Below, in pieces: positions 43,996 to 53,870 of a DNA stretch of 64,000 nucleotides; position 1 is the first letter of the stretch, and each line of letters starts with the position of its first letter. Origin of the DNA: an uncultured Oscillospiraceae bacterium. GTDB lineage: Bacteria > Bacillota > Clostridia > Oscillospirales > Oscillospiraceae. Location of the stretch: contig CANQTW010000005.1 of assembly GCA_947626845.1 (NCBI GenBank), positions 1 through 64,000 on the forward strand, written 5' to 3'. The translations under genes and the position numbers were made by a program. Under the pieces are notes generated by a model. The model was given only the letters and a program-made list of their open reading frames with translations, did no database searches and was not told the DNA's origin.

Positions 43996-45822
43996 TTACC
44001 CGTTCTTCGCGCCCTTCAATGCCTTCATGCGCAGGGAGTGATCCAGGATGGCCTTGCGGATGCGCAGGGAGCTGGGCGTGACCTCCAAAAGCTCATCGTC
44101 CGCCAAAAATTCCAGGCACTGCTCCAGGCTCATGGTGCGGGGCGGCACAAGGCGCAGGGCCTCGTCGGAGCCGGCGGCCCGCATGTTGGTCAGCTGCTTC
44201 TTCTTGCAGACGTTGACGGTGATATCCTCGTCCTTGGGCGTCTCCCCTACCACCATGCCGCCGTAGACCTGCACGCCGGGGGAGACGAACATGACGCCCC
44301 GATCCTGCACGCCGAAGATGCCGTAGGCCACGGCCTCGCCGGTCTCGCTGGCCACCAGGGAGCCGGTGCCCCGGCGGCTGAGCTCGCCCTTGTACTTCTC
44401 GTACTTCTCAAAGACAGAGCTCATGATGCCCTCGCCGCGGGTGTCTGTGAGGAACTCGTTGCGGTAGCCAAAGAGGCCCCGGCTGGGGACGAAGAAGGTG
44501 AGCTTCATGCGGGCGCCCACGGGGGTCATCTCCACAAACTCGCCTCGGCGGGAGCTGAGCTTTTCAATGACCGCCCCGACGCTGTCCTCCGGCACGTCGG
44601 CCACCACCCGCTCGATGGGCTCGCATTTTTCGCCGCCGATCTCCCGCATAAGCACGCGCGGGGGCGATACGGCGAACTCATAGCCCTCCCGCCGCATGGT
44701 CTCGATGAGGATGGAGAGGTGCATCTCGCCCCGTCCCGCCACGTTGAAGCTGTGGTCGGAGTCCTCCACCTCGGAGACCCGCAGGGACACGTCCTTCATG
44801 GTCTCCCGGAAGAGCCTGTCCCGGAGCTGGCGGGAGGTGACGTACTTGCCCTCTCGGCCCGCGAAGGGGCTGTCGTTGACGGAGAAGGTCATCTCCATGG
44901 TGGGGGCGGAGATCTTCACAAAGGGCAGGGCCTCCGGTGCCTCCGGCGCGCAGATGGTGTCGCCGATGGAGATATCGGGGATACCGGACAGGGCGATGAT
45001 ATTGCCGGAGCTGGACTCGGTGACGGGAGTACGGGCAAGACCGGAGAACTCATAGAGGCTCACAGCCTTGGCCTTCTTGGTCACCTCCGGATCGTGGTAG
45101 TTGACGACGGCCAGCTCCTGATTCTGCCGGATGGTGCCCCGCTCGATGCGCCCGATGGCGATGCGGCCCACATAGTCGTTGTAATCCAGGGAGGACACCA
45201 GCATCTGAAGGGGCTCGCTGTCGTGGTCCTCCGGGGCGGGAATGTAATCCACAATGGTGTCAAAAAGGGGCTTCAGGTCCGTCCCCGGCACGTCGGCGGA
45301 GTAGCTGGCCGTGCCCTGGCGTCCGGAGCAGAAGAGCATGGGCGAGTCGATCTGCTCGTCGGTACAGCCCAGCTCAATGAGCAGCTCCAAGATTTCGTCC
45401 ACCACCTCCAGCATCCGCTGGTCGGGCCGGTCTATCTTGTTGAGCACCACAATGACCCTGTGGCCCAGCTCCAGCGCCTTGGAGAGGACGAAGCGGGTCT
45501 GGGGCATGGGGCCCTCGGCGGCGTCCACCAGCAGGATGACCCCGTTGACCATCTTCAAAATACGCTCCACCTCGCCGCCAAAGTCGGCGTGGCCCGGCGT
45601 GTCCACAATGTTTATCTTGATGTCGCCGTACTGCACGGCGGTGTTCTTGGCCAGGATGGTGATGCCCCGCTCCCGCTCCAAGTCGTTGGAGTCCATGACC
45701 CGCTCCTGCACCGCCTGGTTTTCCCGGAACACGCCGGACTGCTTGAGCATCTCGTCCACCAGCGTCGTCTTGCCGTGGTCAACGTGGGCGATGATCGCCA
45801 CGTTCCGTATCTTTTTTTCCAA
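43996..45822 (-). CDS. typA: Translational GTPase TypA/BipA (608 aa)
   Basis: This ribosome-associated GTPase is needed for growth under stress or cold and for ribosome assembly. G1 is AHVDHGKTT, switch region RGITILAKNTAV, G3 DTPGHADF and G4 NKID. The EF-G-like domains follow, and the TypA-specific C-terminus (PRGLFGYRNEFLTDTRGEG, about 410-430) is clear. The usual N-terminus, EKKIRNVAIIAHVDHGKT, has no ATG here; a TTG at 45822 with GGGAGA about 10 bases upstream gives the family length, so I start there. Upstream in-frame sequence runs into a repeat element and is not coding. Confidence 0.95.
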   Translation of the reverse strand: MEKKIRNVAIIAHVDHGKTTLVDEMLKQSGVFRENQAVQERVMDSNDLERERGITILAKNTAVQYGDIKINIVDTPGHADFGGEVERILKMVNGVILLVDAAEGPMPQTRFVLSKALELGHRVIVVLNKIDRPDQRMLEVVDEILELLIELGCTDEQIDSPMLFCSGRQGTASYSADVPGTDLKPLFDTIVDYIPAPEDHDSEPLQMLVSSLDYNDYVGRIAIGRIERGTIRQNQELAVVNYHDPEVTKKAKAVSLYEFSGLARTPVTESSSGNIIALSGIPDISIGDTICAPEAPEALPFVKISAPTMEMTFSVNDSPFAGREGKYVTSRQLRDRLFRETMKDVSLRVSEVEDSDHSFNVAGRGEMHLSILIETMRREGYEFAVSPPRVLMREIGGEKCEPIERVVADVPEDSVGAVIEKLSSRRGEFVEMTPVGARMKLTFFVPSRGLFGYRNEFLTDTRGEGIMSSVFEKYEKYKGELSRRGTGSLVASETGEAVAYGIFGVQDRGVMFVSPGVQVYGGMVVGETPKDEDITVNVCKKKQLTNMRAAGSDEALRLVPPRTMSLEQCLEFLADDELLEVTPSSLRIRKAILDHSLRMKALKGAKNG

Positions 45823-45954
45823 AATACACACTTCTCCCTGCGCGTAAATTTCAACCGATAAATTATATACCAGAAAAACGCCGCTTTTCAAGCGCATAAA
45901 CGGAAAAGCGGGCGTGGGATTTGCGTTTTTTTTCGTCAAAATGGACGAGGTCCC

Positions 45955-46235
45955 GCCTTGCCCCGGCGAGGGGAATAAGGTTGTCCGCCTTAACGGCGGG
46001 CAGAAACTTGCTTTCTCCTCTTTTGTATTGACAAAAGAAGAGAAAGCAACAAAGAGGAGAAAAACAACCAGGGGAGGGATTTCGATTTTCCCTCCCCTGG
46101 ACCCCACCTTTTAAAAACGACCGCTCGCCGCGGGGCCCCCGCCGAACGATAGTTCGGTGGGGAGAGGAGGAGCCAAGCCCGCGCCTGAGCCCTGGCGTTT
46201 ACGCCGGGGCGAGGTTAAGCGGCTTGAGCGATGAC
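45955..46235 (-). repeat. Interspersed repeat type B, copy 1 (inverted relative to copy 2)
   Basis: Most of this stretch (about 46010-46235) is a near-identical reverse complement of 55460-55685. It contains a CCAGGGGAGGG / CCCTCCCCTGG hairpin, an AAAAGAGGAGAAA-type inverted repeat and CGAACGATAGTTCGG. It has no frame common to both copies and no transposase. Both copies have terminator-like hairpins, so it may end convergent transcripts. Confidence 0.8.
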
Positions 46236-46242
46236 GAGTAGG

Positions 46243-46325
46243 GGCGGGTTCCAAACCCGCCCGCCGAATTCCTGGAAATTAAAATTCAACGCCGTACGGG
46301 CCGCCGCCCACGGCGGCCCACCGAA
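46243..46325 (-). repeat. GC-rich palindromic interspersed repeat, copy 2
   Basis: The reverse complement matches 61253-61340 closely, with the same order: GGGCCGCCGTGGGCGGCGGC, then an AT-rich AATTTCCAG spacer, then AATTCGGCGGGCGGGTT and AACCCGCCC. It directly follows type-B repeat copy 1. Confidence 0.8.
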
Positions 46326-46640
46326 AAACACCCGCACGACAATAGGAGCAGATTTTCAAATTACCACACGAACACAGCCGCACTAGCGCGGCCCGAAAAA
46401 GGAACGATGGTTTTGATTATAGAGCGGTGAGCGGCTAAGCGGGTTAGACGCTGAGACAATTCGGGGACGTACCGCGCGGATATGAGTGGGACCATTGGTA
46501 TCGACCACCACCGCGGCAGCCGAACCGTCGTAAAAACGCTTGGGCCTGGTTTTCCACCAGGCCCAAAATTTGTTTTTCTCCTCTTTGTTACTTTCTCCTC
46601 TTTTGTCAACACAAAAGAGGAGAAAGTAAATTCCCCCGCC
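46326..46640. other. Non-coding region with terminator-like hairpins
   Basis: There is no supported gene. TTGGGCCTGGT / ACCAGGCCCAA (46540-46566) is a perfect 11-bp hairpin with a T-run on the plus side, and TTTCTCCTCTTTTGT / ACAAAAGAGGAGAAA (about 46592-46627) is a 15-bp one. The latter recurs in the type-B repeats. One or both can terminate mnmE transcription from the right. Confidence 0.6.
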
Positions 46641-46690
46641 CATGTATGGCGGACATCCTTACAACCCCCCGCCGGGTCAAGGCGGCAAGG

Positions 46691-48058
46691 CTACTTCCCC
46701 ACGCAGAAGCGGGAAAAAATCCGCTCGGTCACATCGGCGGAGAGGGTGCGGCCTGTGAGCCGCCCCAGGGCGTTGAGGGCCGCCTCCACCTCCGTCAGGA
46801 CCGCGTCCGGGGTGACGCAGTCCTCGATGGCGGCTTTGGCTGCGTGGACGCCGGCCAGGGCCGCGGATACCTCTCCGGCCTGACGGGCGTTGGTCAGGAC
46901 CTCCCCGTCGGGCGCGTCGGGCGCGTCCGGGAGGAGGCCCGCCAGGGCGTCGGAGAGCGCCGCCACGCCCGCGCCGGTTTTGGCGCAGACAGAGAGACGC
47001 GGAAGGGCCTCCGGCAGGGCGGAGGGGTCCAGCCTTTGGGGCAGGTCGGCTTTGTTGAGGATCAACACCGTGGGCGCCGTGCCCGCGGCTTTTTTTATGA
47101 CCGCCAGGTCCTCCTCCGTCACGGGCCGGGAGGCGTCCAGCACCGCCAGGATCAGCTGGGCCGACGCCATGGCGGCGAAGCTGCGCTCCACGCCGATCTT
47201 TTCCACCTCGTCGGAGGCGCCGCGGATGCCCGCGGTGTCGATGAGCCGAAGCTTCCGGTTCCCCAGGACGCACGTGTCCTCCACCGTATCCCGCGTGGTG
47301 CCGGGAAGGCTGGTGACGATGGCCCGTTCAAAGCCCAGAAGGGCGTTGAGAAGGGAGGATTTTCCCACGTTGGGCCTTCCCACAATGGCGGTGCGCACAC
47401 CGTCGCGCAGAAGCCTGCCCCGTCCAAAGGTGTCCAGCAGGGCGGAAAGTACCTCCTCCGCGCCGGTCAGGACAGCCAGATACTTTTTCGCCTCAAATTC
47501 CTCAATGTCCTCGTCGGGCCAGTCCACAACCGCGTGGAAGTGGGCCGCCATGTCCAAAAGCGCGGAATAGACAGGCTCCGTCTTGCGGCTGACCGCGCCG
47601 CCCAGCTGCCCGGCGGCGTTTTCCACAGCCGCCAGGGTGTCGGCGTCGATAAGGTCGATGACCGCCTCGGCCTCCGTCAGGTCCAGCTTGCCCGCTAAAA
47701 AGGCCCGCCTGGTGAACTCCCCCGGCAGGGCCTGGCGGGCGCCCGCCTCAAAGAGCGCCGTCAAGATCGCGCCCAGCCCCGCGGGGGAGCCGTGGCACTG
47801 GAGCTCCGCCGTGTCCTCGCCGGTGTAGCTGTGGGGCGCGCGGGAGACAGTGCAGAGGCAGGTGTCCAGCAGAGCGCCGTTTTGGCCGTGGATTTCGCCG
47901 TAGATCAGCTTGTTGGACGGCGTTTCCGCCATTTTCCGGCCCGATTTCGCCCGAAAAACACTGTCGGCACAGGCGATGGCCCCCTCGCCGGACAGGCGGA
48001 TGACGCCGATGGCGGAACGCGCGGAACCGGTGGCGATGGCGGCGATCAGGTCAGACAT
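46691..48058 (-). CDS. mnmE: tRNA modification GTPase MnmE (455 aa)
   Basis: MnmE acts with MnmG to install the 5-carboxymethylaminomethyl group on wobble uridine of certain tRNAs. An N-terminal folate-binding TrmE domain (to about 120) precedes a G domain inserted in a helical domain: G1 GRPNVGKSSLLN (about 224), G3 DTAGIR and G4 NKAD. The C-terminus ends with FCVGK, which holds the catalytic cysteine. ATG 48058 follows TGGAGG and overlaps the nadE stop by eight bases. Genes mnmG, rnpA and yidC, common neighbours, are absent; here it is last in the glyS-nadE operon. Confidence 0.95.
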   Translation of the reverse strand: MSDLIAAIATGSARSAIGVIRLSGEGAIACADSVFRAKSGRKMAETPSNKLIYGEIHGQNGALLDTCLCTVSRAPHSYTGEDTAELQCHGSPAGLGAILTALFEAGARQALPGEFTRRAFLAGKLDLTEAEAVIDLIDADTLAAVENAAGQLGGAVSRKTEPVYSALLDMAAHFHAVVDWPDEDIEEFEAKKYLAVLTGAEEVLSALLDTFGRGRLLRDGVRTAIVGRPNVGKSSLLNALLGFERAIVTSLPGTTRDTVEDTCVLGNRKLRLIDTAGIRGASDEVEKIGVERSFAAMASAQLILAVLDASRPVTEEDLAVIKKAAGTAPTVLILNKADLPQRLDPSALPEALPRLSVCAKTGAGVAALSDALAGLLPDAPDAPDGEVLTNARQAGEVSAALAGVHAAKAAIEDCVTPDAVLTEVEAALNALGRLTGRTLSADVTERIFSRFCVGK

Positions 48059-49982
48059 GGATGTCCTCCAGCTCCCGGAGCCACGCCTTGACAACGGCGT
48101 CGGAGGGCATCCGCCAGTCCCCCCTGGGACTGAGGGCCACCGAACCCACCTTGGGGCCGTCGGGCAGGCAGGAGCGCTTGAACTGCTGGCTGAAGAAGCG
48201 GCTGACAAAGGTGCGCAGCCATTTCAAGATCGTGGCGTCGTCATAGGCGCCCGCGAAGGCGTATTTGGCCAGACGGAAAATTTTGGCGGGCCCCATGCCC
48301 CAGCGGACGAAGTAGTAGAGGAAGAAATCGTGAAGCTCATAGGGCCCCACCAGGTCCTCGGTTTTCTGGGAAATCTCCCCGTTCTCCGCCGGCAGAAGCT
48401 CCGGGGATACGGGGGTGGCCAGGATGTCGTTGAGGACGGAGGCCAGCTCGCTGTCCCCGCAGGTGTCGGCGTACCAGCCCACCACGTACCTGACCAGGGT
48501 CTTGGGCACGCCGGCGTTGACGCCGTACATGCTCATGTGGTCGCCGTTGTAGGTGGCCCAGCCCAGGGCCAGCTCGCTGAGGTCGCCGGTGCCTACCACC
48601 AGGCCGTTTATGCTGTTGGCGATGTCCATGAGGACCTGGGTGCGCTCGCGGGCCTGGGCGTTCTCATAGGTGACGGAGTGGTCGCTCTCGTCGTGCCCGA
48701 TGTCCGCGAAGTGCCGGCGGACGGAGGCCGTGATGTCCACCACCCGCAGCTCCGCCCCCAACCGCTCCGCCAGAAGCGTGGCGTTGGATTTGGTGCGGAC
48801 CGTGGTGCCGAAGCAGGGCATGGTGACGGCCACAAGGGCGTCGGAAGGCAGGCCCAGCTCCCGCGCGGCCATGGCGGAGACCAGCATGGCCAGGGTGGAA
48901 TCCAGCCCACCGGACACGCCCACCACTAACTTTTTGGAGCCCGTATGCTCCAGACGCTTTTTCAACCCCTGGGTCTGGATGGCGAAAATCTCCCGGCACC
49001 GCTCCTCCCGCTGGCCCTTTTCCGTGGGGACGAAGGGACTGGGGGCCACGGGGCGGGTGAGGACGGTGTCGGTGAGCTCCAGATCAAAGAAGGACCGCCA
49101 AAACTCCTCCGCCAGCTTCTTCGGGGTGAAGGTGGTGTTGCGGCGGCGGTCAAAGAGAAGACGCATGAGGTCGATCTCCGATACCGTCAGGCCCGTCCTG
49201 AACCGGCTCTCCGCCAGGATCACGCCGTTTTCGGCGATCATATTGTGGCCGGCGAACACCAGGTCCGTGGAGCTCTCCCCCTCCCCCGTGTCGGCGTAGA
49301 TATAGGCGCAGTGGAGGCGGGCGGACTGGTTTTTCACCAGCTCCCGCCGGTAGGCGGCCTTGCCCACCAGCTCATTGGAGGCGGACAGGTTGAGGATCAC
49401 CACGGCTCCGGCGCGGGCGAGGGCCGTGGAGGGCGGGTCCGGGGCCCACAGGTCCTCGCAAATCTCCACGCCCACGGTGAGGTCCGGGAGGGCGTCGCAG
49501 GAGAAATAGCCGCCGGTGTCGATACGCGCGTCAAAGCGCTGTCCCCCGATCTTCACGTTGCCGTTCCAGCCCTCGCCGCCGGCGGTAAACCAGCGCTGCT
49601 CGTAAAACTCCCCGTAGTTGGGAAGCGCCATTTTCGGGCGCAGTCCCCGCAGCTTCCCCCGGTTCAGAAGGGCCGCGCAGTTATAGAGCTTGCCGCTCCA
49701 CTGATCCCGCACGGGGCACCCCAGGGCGATGAGCATGTCCAGCTCCGCCGTCTCCTTCGCGATCCGCGTAAGGGCTTCGGCAGCGGCATCGATGAGCGTG
49801 TCCTGCAAAAAGAGGTCCCCGCAGGTGTATCCGGTGACGCAAAGCTCCGGGAAAACCAGAATCTTCACGCCCAGGGCGTCCGCCTCCCGGCAGAGCCGTA
49901 TAATCTCAGAAGCGTTATATTCACAGTCCGCCACCCTTATTTTCGGCGTGGCCGCCGCGACCTTGATGAATCCGTCCTTCAT
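48051..49982 (-). CDS. nadE: Glutamine-dependent NAD+ synthetase (643 aa)
   Basis: This enzyme makes NAD+ from nicotinate adenine dinucleotide with ATP and glutamine-derived ammonia. The N-terminal nitrilase-fold glutaminase domain (about 8-280) shows the catalytic Glu in FPELCVTGYTCGDLF, Lys in LRPKMALPNY and Cys in VGVEICEDLW. The synthetase domain (about 330-640) has the P-loop VGVSGGLDSTLAM. Its length is that of the two-domain form. The ATG overlaps the previous stop (ATGA), indicating coupling. Confidence 0.95.
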   Translation of the reverse strand: MKDGFIKVAAATPKIRVADCEYNASEIIRLCREADALGVKILVFPELCVTGYTCGDLFLQDTLIDAAAEALTRIAKETAELDMLIALGCPVRDQWSGKLYNCAALLNRGKLRGLRPKMALPNYGEFYEQRWFTAGGEGWNGNVKIGGQRFDARIDTGGYFSCDALPDLTVGVEICEDLWAPDPPSTALARAGAVVILNLSASNELVGKAAYRRELVKNQSARLHCAYIYADTGEGESSTDLVFAGHNMIAENGVILAESRFRTGLTVSEIDLMRLLFDRRRNTTFTPKKLAEEFWRSFFDLELTDTVLTRPVAPSPFVPTEKGQREERCREIFAIQTQGLKKRLEHTGSKKLVVGVSGGLDSTLAMLVSAMAARELGLPSDALVAVTMPCFGTTVRTKSNATLLAERLGAELRVVDITASVRRHFADIGHDESDHSVTYENAQARERTQVLMDIANSINGLVVGTGDLSELALGWATYNGDHMSMYGVNAGVPKTLVRYVVGWYADTCGDSELASVLNDILATPVSPELLPAENGEISQKTEDLVGPYELHDFFLYYFVRWGMGPAKIFRLAKYAFAGAYDDATILKWLRTFVSRFFSQQFKRSCLPDGPKVGSVALSPRGDWRMPSDAVVKAWLRELEDIHV

Positions 49983-50329
49983 TCCGGCACCTCCGTAAAT
50001 TCAAAGAGCTCCTTGTCAAAATAGTGGATCAGGGCGAGCCTGACGGTGTGGAGGGGGCCTTTCGGCCCGGCGACGCGGATGACGCCGTCCTCCAGGGCCA
50101 GCTCTACGCCCTCCGCGCCGTCCAGCCTGGGCAGAAGCTCCGCCTCTATCTCCGCTAACAGCGCCTGCGGGTGTTCGGCGTAGTAGTCCCCGCTCTCCGT
50201 CGGCGCATAGCCCTCCACAGGCGTGCCCTTGGCGGTGAAGAGCAGGATGGTGGCCAGGACGGAGAGGATCAGCACCGCCGCGCACCCGGCGGGCCGGAGC
50301 CATTTGACAAACTGCTTACCCGTCTCCAT
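49979..50329 (-). CDS. Small membrane-anchored protein of unknown function (116 aa)
   Basis: There is one membrane helix near the N-terminus (about 15-35: CAAVLILSVLATILLFTAKG), then about 80 residues expected outside. The exterior part has a small alpha/beta pattern (EIEAELLPRL, VELALEDGVIRV, TVRLALIHYF) without enzymatic motif. It lies eight bases after the LtaS-like gene and overlaps nadE by four bases, so it is part of the operon. It could be an accessory of the LtaS-like enzyme. I do not recognise the family. Confidence 0.75.
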   Translation of the reverse strand: METGKQFVKWLRPAGCAAVLILSVLATILLFTAKGTPVEGYAPTESGDYYAEHPQALLAEIEAELLPRLDGAEGVELALEDGVIRVAGPKGPLHTVRLALIHYFDKELFEFTEVPE

Positions 50330-50337
50330 ACGAATCC

Positions 50338-52233
50338 CTACCTGTTGAAATAGTTGAGCTTCATGGTGTCCCAGCTGGCGTTGAGGCGCTCCATGATCTC
50401 CTCGTTGCGGGCGGCGACCTCCGGCGTAGGCACGGCCCCGCCCAGGGCGTACCAGTAGGTCTCCCCGTCGTACCAGGAGTAGTCGGAGAAGATCACATAC
50501 CCGCCGTTGGGGGAAAAGGCGTCATTGCCCACATAGCTCCGCCCGTCGGAGGGCAGATTGAAAAGGTTGACGAGGGTGGGCAGGATGTCATAGGGGCCCA
50601 GTACCTTGTCCACCTTCAGGGGGGCGGTGCCCTTGTCGTAGATGAAAAACGGCGTTCGGGTGATCATGTTCATATCCTGGGCGCCTTTTTTCTCCAGGAT
50701 GTAGTCGTTGCTCATGGCGTAATAGTCATAATGGTCGGCGTAAAACACCAGCACCGTGTTGTCTAAAAGCCCCTCCGCCTCCAGCCTCTCCACCAGCGCG
50801 CCCACAAACAGATCGGTCTCATGGGCGCCGGCGTACCCGCGGATCACGTTCTCCGGGGTGTCCTCCGGCAGAAGGGCGGCCACGGTGTCGTACCATTTGG
50901 CGGGCACGGGACTGCTCTCATAGGGTCCGTGGGCGGAGTAGGTGATGATGAAGGTGAAAAACGGCTCCTCCGGAGTCATCTCGTCATAGGCGGCCATCAT
51001 GTCCGAGTCAAAATCCAGGTACTCCATGCCCATGTCCAGGCCGGAGAAATAGTTGGCATAGCCCAGGTTCCGGTGGACTTCCTCCCGGTTGTAGGTCTCG
51101 CCGGTGGAGCGGTGAAAGACGTTGGCGGTGTACCCCTGCCCCGTCATCAGGTGGGCCAGGGACTCCGGGTAGGCGTTGCGGCTGTACATGGACGCTTTGC
51201 TCCCGGTGAAGGGGGACACAAGGCCGGTGTTGACGATCATCTCCGTGTTGAAGGTGCCGGCGTCGAAGTACAGGGGCGTGAAGGTGTTGGTGAAGTCCAG
51301 GCCGTTCTCGCGCAGGGCATAGAGGTTGGGGGTGATGGCGGGGTCGATGAGCCAGGTGTCGATGGCCTCCAGCTGGATCATGATCAGGTTCTTGCCCTTG
51401 AAGCGTCCGGTCCACTCATTGTCCGGGTCGGGGGTCTTGGAGGCGTACCAGTCGTCCAGACGGCTCATGGCGGAGCGGTGCTCGGCGTGGTTGAGCGCGT
51501 CGTACACGCCGTAGGTCAGGTTGAAATCCCGAAAGGCGTGCTGGTACATGCCGGTGAGCATCACACATTCGGTGGTGTTGGTAAAGTGCTCATAGAGCAG
51601 GCTGGACTGCATGATGTCCACGTGGATGGCCAGCCTGTCGGTGAGATTTTTCTGCTTGTTGACGTTTATGGCCAGGATTGAGACGGGGATCAGGGCGGCG
51701 CAGACAAGCCGCTCCCAACGCCGGCGGCGGAGCCTGGGCGCCAGCGCCACAGCCAGCGCCACGCCCAGAAGGCCTCCGGCGAAGAGGACCCAGATCATTT
51801 TGCGCACCCGCAGATAGGAGGCGTCCATGTACCGGAAGCCGTCCTCGGCGAAAATCAGCACGGAGAAGGTGAAAAAATTCCCCTTGGCTTTTATAAGCAG
51901 GGCGTGGGTCAAAAACAGCACGTTTGCCGACACGCCGATAAGCCCCATGGCGATCCGGGAGGCCAGCTGGGGCAGGAGCTTCACCAGGGCCGTCAGCATC
52001 ACGGCCCAGGCCAGGGTGAAGACCCAGGGGATGGGCGACCAGGCGTCGGTGATGGCACAGCCCTGGTGGGTGAGCCGCAGTCCGGCGTCCAACCCCACCA
52101 AGGTGAGGAAAAACACCGCCGCGCTGAGCCAGTCCCGCAGACGGGCATTCTCTTTAAATTCCCGAAATTTTCTCCTGTAATAGAGCTTTTTTCCTTCCGT
52201 ACCGACCCTCTCCTTTATCTTTGCGCGGGGCAT
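50338..52233 (-). CDS. LtaS-like membrane phosphoglycerol/sulfatase-fold transferase (631 aa)
   Basis: This has the lipoteichoic-acid-synthase architecture. Five membrane helices lie at about 35-55, 68-88, 94-116, 144-167 and 176-191. A large extracellular alkaline-phosphatase-superfamily domain follows (about 275-600). The metal-binding start NLIMIQLEAID, a candidate nucleophile Thr in FDAGTFNTE, and the late metal ligands in VLVFYADHYDYY are present. It probably transfers or hydrolyses phosphoglycerol or a related polyol phosphate on the outer face. The five-helix layout fits LtaS rather than soluble sulfatases. It starts five bases after the glyS stop. Confidence 0.85.
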   Translation of the reverse strand: MPRAKIKERVGTEGKKLYYRRKFREFKENARLRDWLSAAVFFLTLVGLDAGLRLTHQGCAITDAWSPIPWVFTLAWAVMLTALVKLLPQLASRIAMGLIGVSANVLFLTHALLIKAKGNFFTFSVLIFAEDGFRYMDASYLRVRKMIWVLFAGGLLGVALAVALAPRLRRRRWERLVCAALIPVSILAINVNKQKNLTDRLAIHVDIMQSSLLYEHFTNTTECVMLTGMYQHAFRDFNLTYGVYDALNHAEHRSAMSRLDDWYASKTPDPDNEWTGRFKGKNLIMIQLEAIDTWLIDPAITPNLYALRENGLDFTNTFTPLYFDAGTFNTEMIVNTGLVSPFTGSKASMYSRNAYPESLAHLMTGQGYTANVFHRSTGETYNREEVHRNLGYANYFSGLDMGMEYLDFDSDMMAAYDEMTPEEPFFTFIITYSAHGPYESSPVPAKWYDTVAALLPEDTPENVIRGYAGAHETDLFVGALVERLEAEGLLDNTVLVFYADHYDYYAMSNDYILEKKGAQDMNMITRTPFFIYDKGTAPLKVDKVLGPYDILPTLVNLFNLPSDGRSYVGNDAFSPNGGYVIFSDYSWYDGETYWYALGGAVPTPEVAARNEEIMERLNASWDTMKLNYFNR

Positions 52234-52238
52234 GGGGT

Positions 52239-53636
52239 TCAGAAGCTCACGCGCTGGGCGATGTAGCCCTCAAGCTCGCTGATGGGGATGCGCACCTGCT
52301 CCATGGTGTCCCGCTCCCGGACGGTGACACAGCCGTCGGTCTCGGAGTCGAAGTCGTAGGTGACGCAGAAGGGGGTGCCGATCTCGTCCTCCCGGCGGTA
52401 GCGCTTGCCGATGGAGCCGGCGTCATCAAAGTCCACCATGAAGCTTTTGGCAAGGTCGTTGCGTATCTCCATGGCCTTGTCGGAGAGCTTTTTGGAGAGG
52501 GGCAGTACCGCGCACTTGAAGGGGGCCAGGAAGGGGTGGAGCCGCAGCACCACGCGCACGTCCTCCTTGCCCTTGGCGTCCGTCAGGTGCTCCTCGTCGT
52601 AGGCCTCGCACAGGAAGGCCAGGGCCACCCGGTCACAGCCCAGGCTGGGCTCGATGACATAGGGGATGAAATGCTCGTTGGTTTCCTGATCGTAGTAGGT
52701 CAGGTCCTTTCCGCTGGCCAACTGGTGGCGGGTAAGGTCGTAGTCCGTCCTGTCGGCGATGCCCCAGAGCTCGCCCCAGTCGGTGAAGGGGAAGGCGTAC
52801 TCGATGTCCGTGGTGGCCTTGGAGTAGAAGGCCAGCTCCGCCGGCTCGTGGTCCCGGTAACGCATGTTCTCTTCCTTCAGGCCCAGGGATTTCAGCCAGT
52901 CGATGCAGAACTTTTTCCAGTAGGCGAACCACTCAAGGTCCGTGCCCGGCTTGCAGAAGAACTCGCACTCCATCTGCTCAAACTCCCTGGTGCGGAAGGT
53001 GAAGTTGCCGGGGGTGATCTCGTTGCGGAAGGCCTTGCCCACCTGGCAGACGCCGAAGGGGAGCTTGCGGCGGGTGGTGCGCTGGATGTTGGGGAAGTTG
53101 ACAAAGATGCCCTGGGCCGTCTCCGGACGGAGATAGCAGGTGGAGGAGGAGTCCTCCGTCACGCCGATGGCGGTCTTGAACATCAGGTTGAATTTGCGGA
53201 TGGGGGTGAAGTCGTGCTTGCCGCACACGGGGCAGATCACGTCCTCGTGCTGGGCGATAAACTGATCCATCTCGTCAAAGCTCATGGCGTCGGTGTTCAC
53301 CTCCGGGTGCTCGTCGCCGATGAGCTTATCCGCCCGGTGGCGGGACTTGCAGGAGCGGCAGTCCAGCAGGGGATCGGAGAAACTGGACACGTGGCCCGTG
53401 GTCACCCAGGTCTGGGGGTTCATGATGATGGCGGCGTCCAGCCCCACGTTGTAAGGGGATTCCTGGACGAATTTCTTCAGCCAGGCCTTTTTCACGTTGT
53501 TCTTGAACTCCACGCCCAGAGGGCCGTAGTCCCAGGAGTTGGCAAGGCCGCCGTAGATCTCGCTGCCGGCGTAGATGAAGCCGCGGCTCTTGCAGAGGTT
53601 GACGATCATATCAAGGGTTTTTTCGGAATTTTTCAT
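52239..53636 (-). CDS. glyS: Glycyl-tRNA synthetase, single-chain class II type (465 aa)
   Basis: This charges tRNA-Gly. Motif 1 and the glycine-specific start, [20 protein letters not shown], are at about 19-38. Motif 2 is [21 protein letters not shown] (shortened here to [17 protein letters not shown]), and motif 3 is near [10 protein letters not shown]. The C-terminal anticodon-binding domain covers about 360-460. This is the homodimer form, not the alpha2-beta2 form. ATG 53636 follows GGGAAGGA; the longer frame has no domain. It is the first gene of a five-gene operon reading to mnmE. The name glyQS is reserved for fused types, so I use glyS. Confidence 0.95.
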   Translation of the reverse strand: MKNSEKTLDMIVNLCKSRGFIYAGSEIYGGLANSWDYGPLGVEFKNNVKKAWLKKFVQESPYNVGLDAAIIMNPQTWVTTGHVSSFSDPLLDCRSCKSRHRADKLIGDEHPEVNTDAMSFDEMDQFIAQHEDVICPVCGKHDFTPIRKFNLMFKTAIGVTEDSSSTCYLRPETAQGIFVNFPNIQRTTRRKLPFGVCQVGKAFRNEITPGNFTFRTREFEQMECEFFCKPGTDLEWFAYWKKFCIDWLKSLGLKEENMRYRDHEPAELAFYSKATTDIEYAFPFTDWGELWGIADRTDYDLTRHQLASGKDLTYYDQETNEHFIPYVIEPSLGCDRVALAFLCEAYDEEHLTDAKGKEDVRVVLRLHPFLAPFKCAVLPLSKKLSDKAMEIRNDLAKSFMVDFDDAGSIGKRYRREDEIGTPFCVTYDFDSETDGCVTVRERDTMEQVRIPISELEGYIAQRVSF

Positions 53637-53708
53637 GGTTTCGATCCTTCCCGCGGCTGGCTGCCGCGTCGTTTTTTTGCCCCGGAGGCGATCCGTGGAC
53701 GTAAAAAG

Positions 53709-53715
53709 TATTATA
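53709..53715 (-). promoter_or_regulatory. Possible second -10 box for glyS
   Basis: A consensus TATAAT on the minus strand lies about 73 bases before the glyS start, but no good -35 stands 17 bases upstream. It may be a weaker internal promoter. Confidence 0.35.
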
Positions 53716-53870
53716 TACCATTTTTTCCGCGTTTTCCACAGTTTTTTTAAACCGAAATAGCGTTCTGTATGACCGCATATTTGGATGGATATACTACTTT
53801 TGACCGGCGAAAACAGGCAACACCCCGCCAGACCCCGAAGATTTTCCTCTTCCGGACCCTTGATATACGT

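Noticed and set aside
45823..46107. N-terminal extension of TypA
   Set aside because: It runs back into a repeat element. The family starts at EKKIRN, directly matched by a TTG start with a ribosome site.
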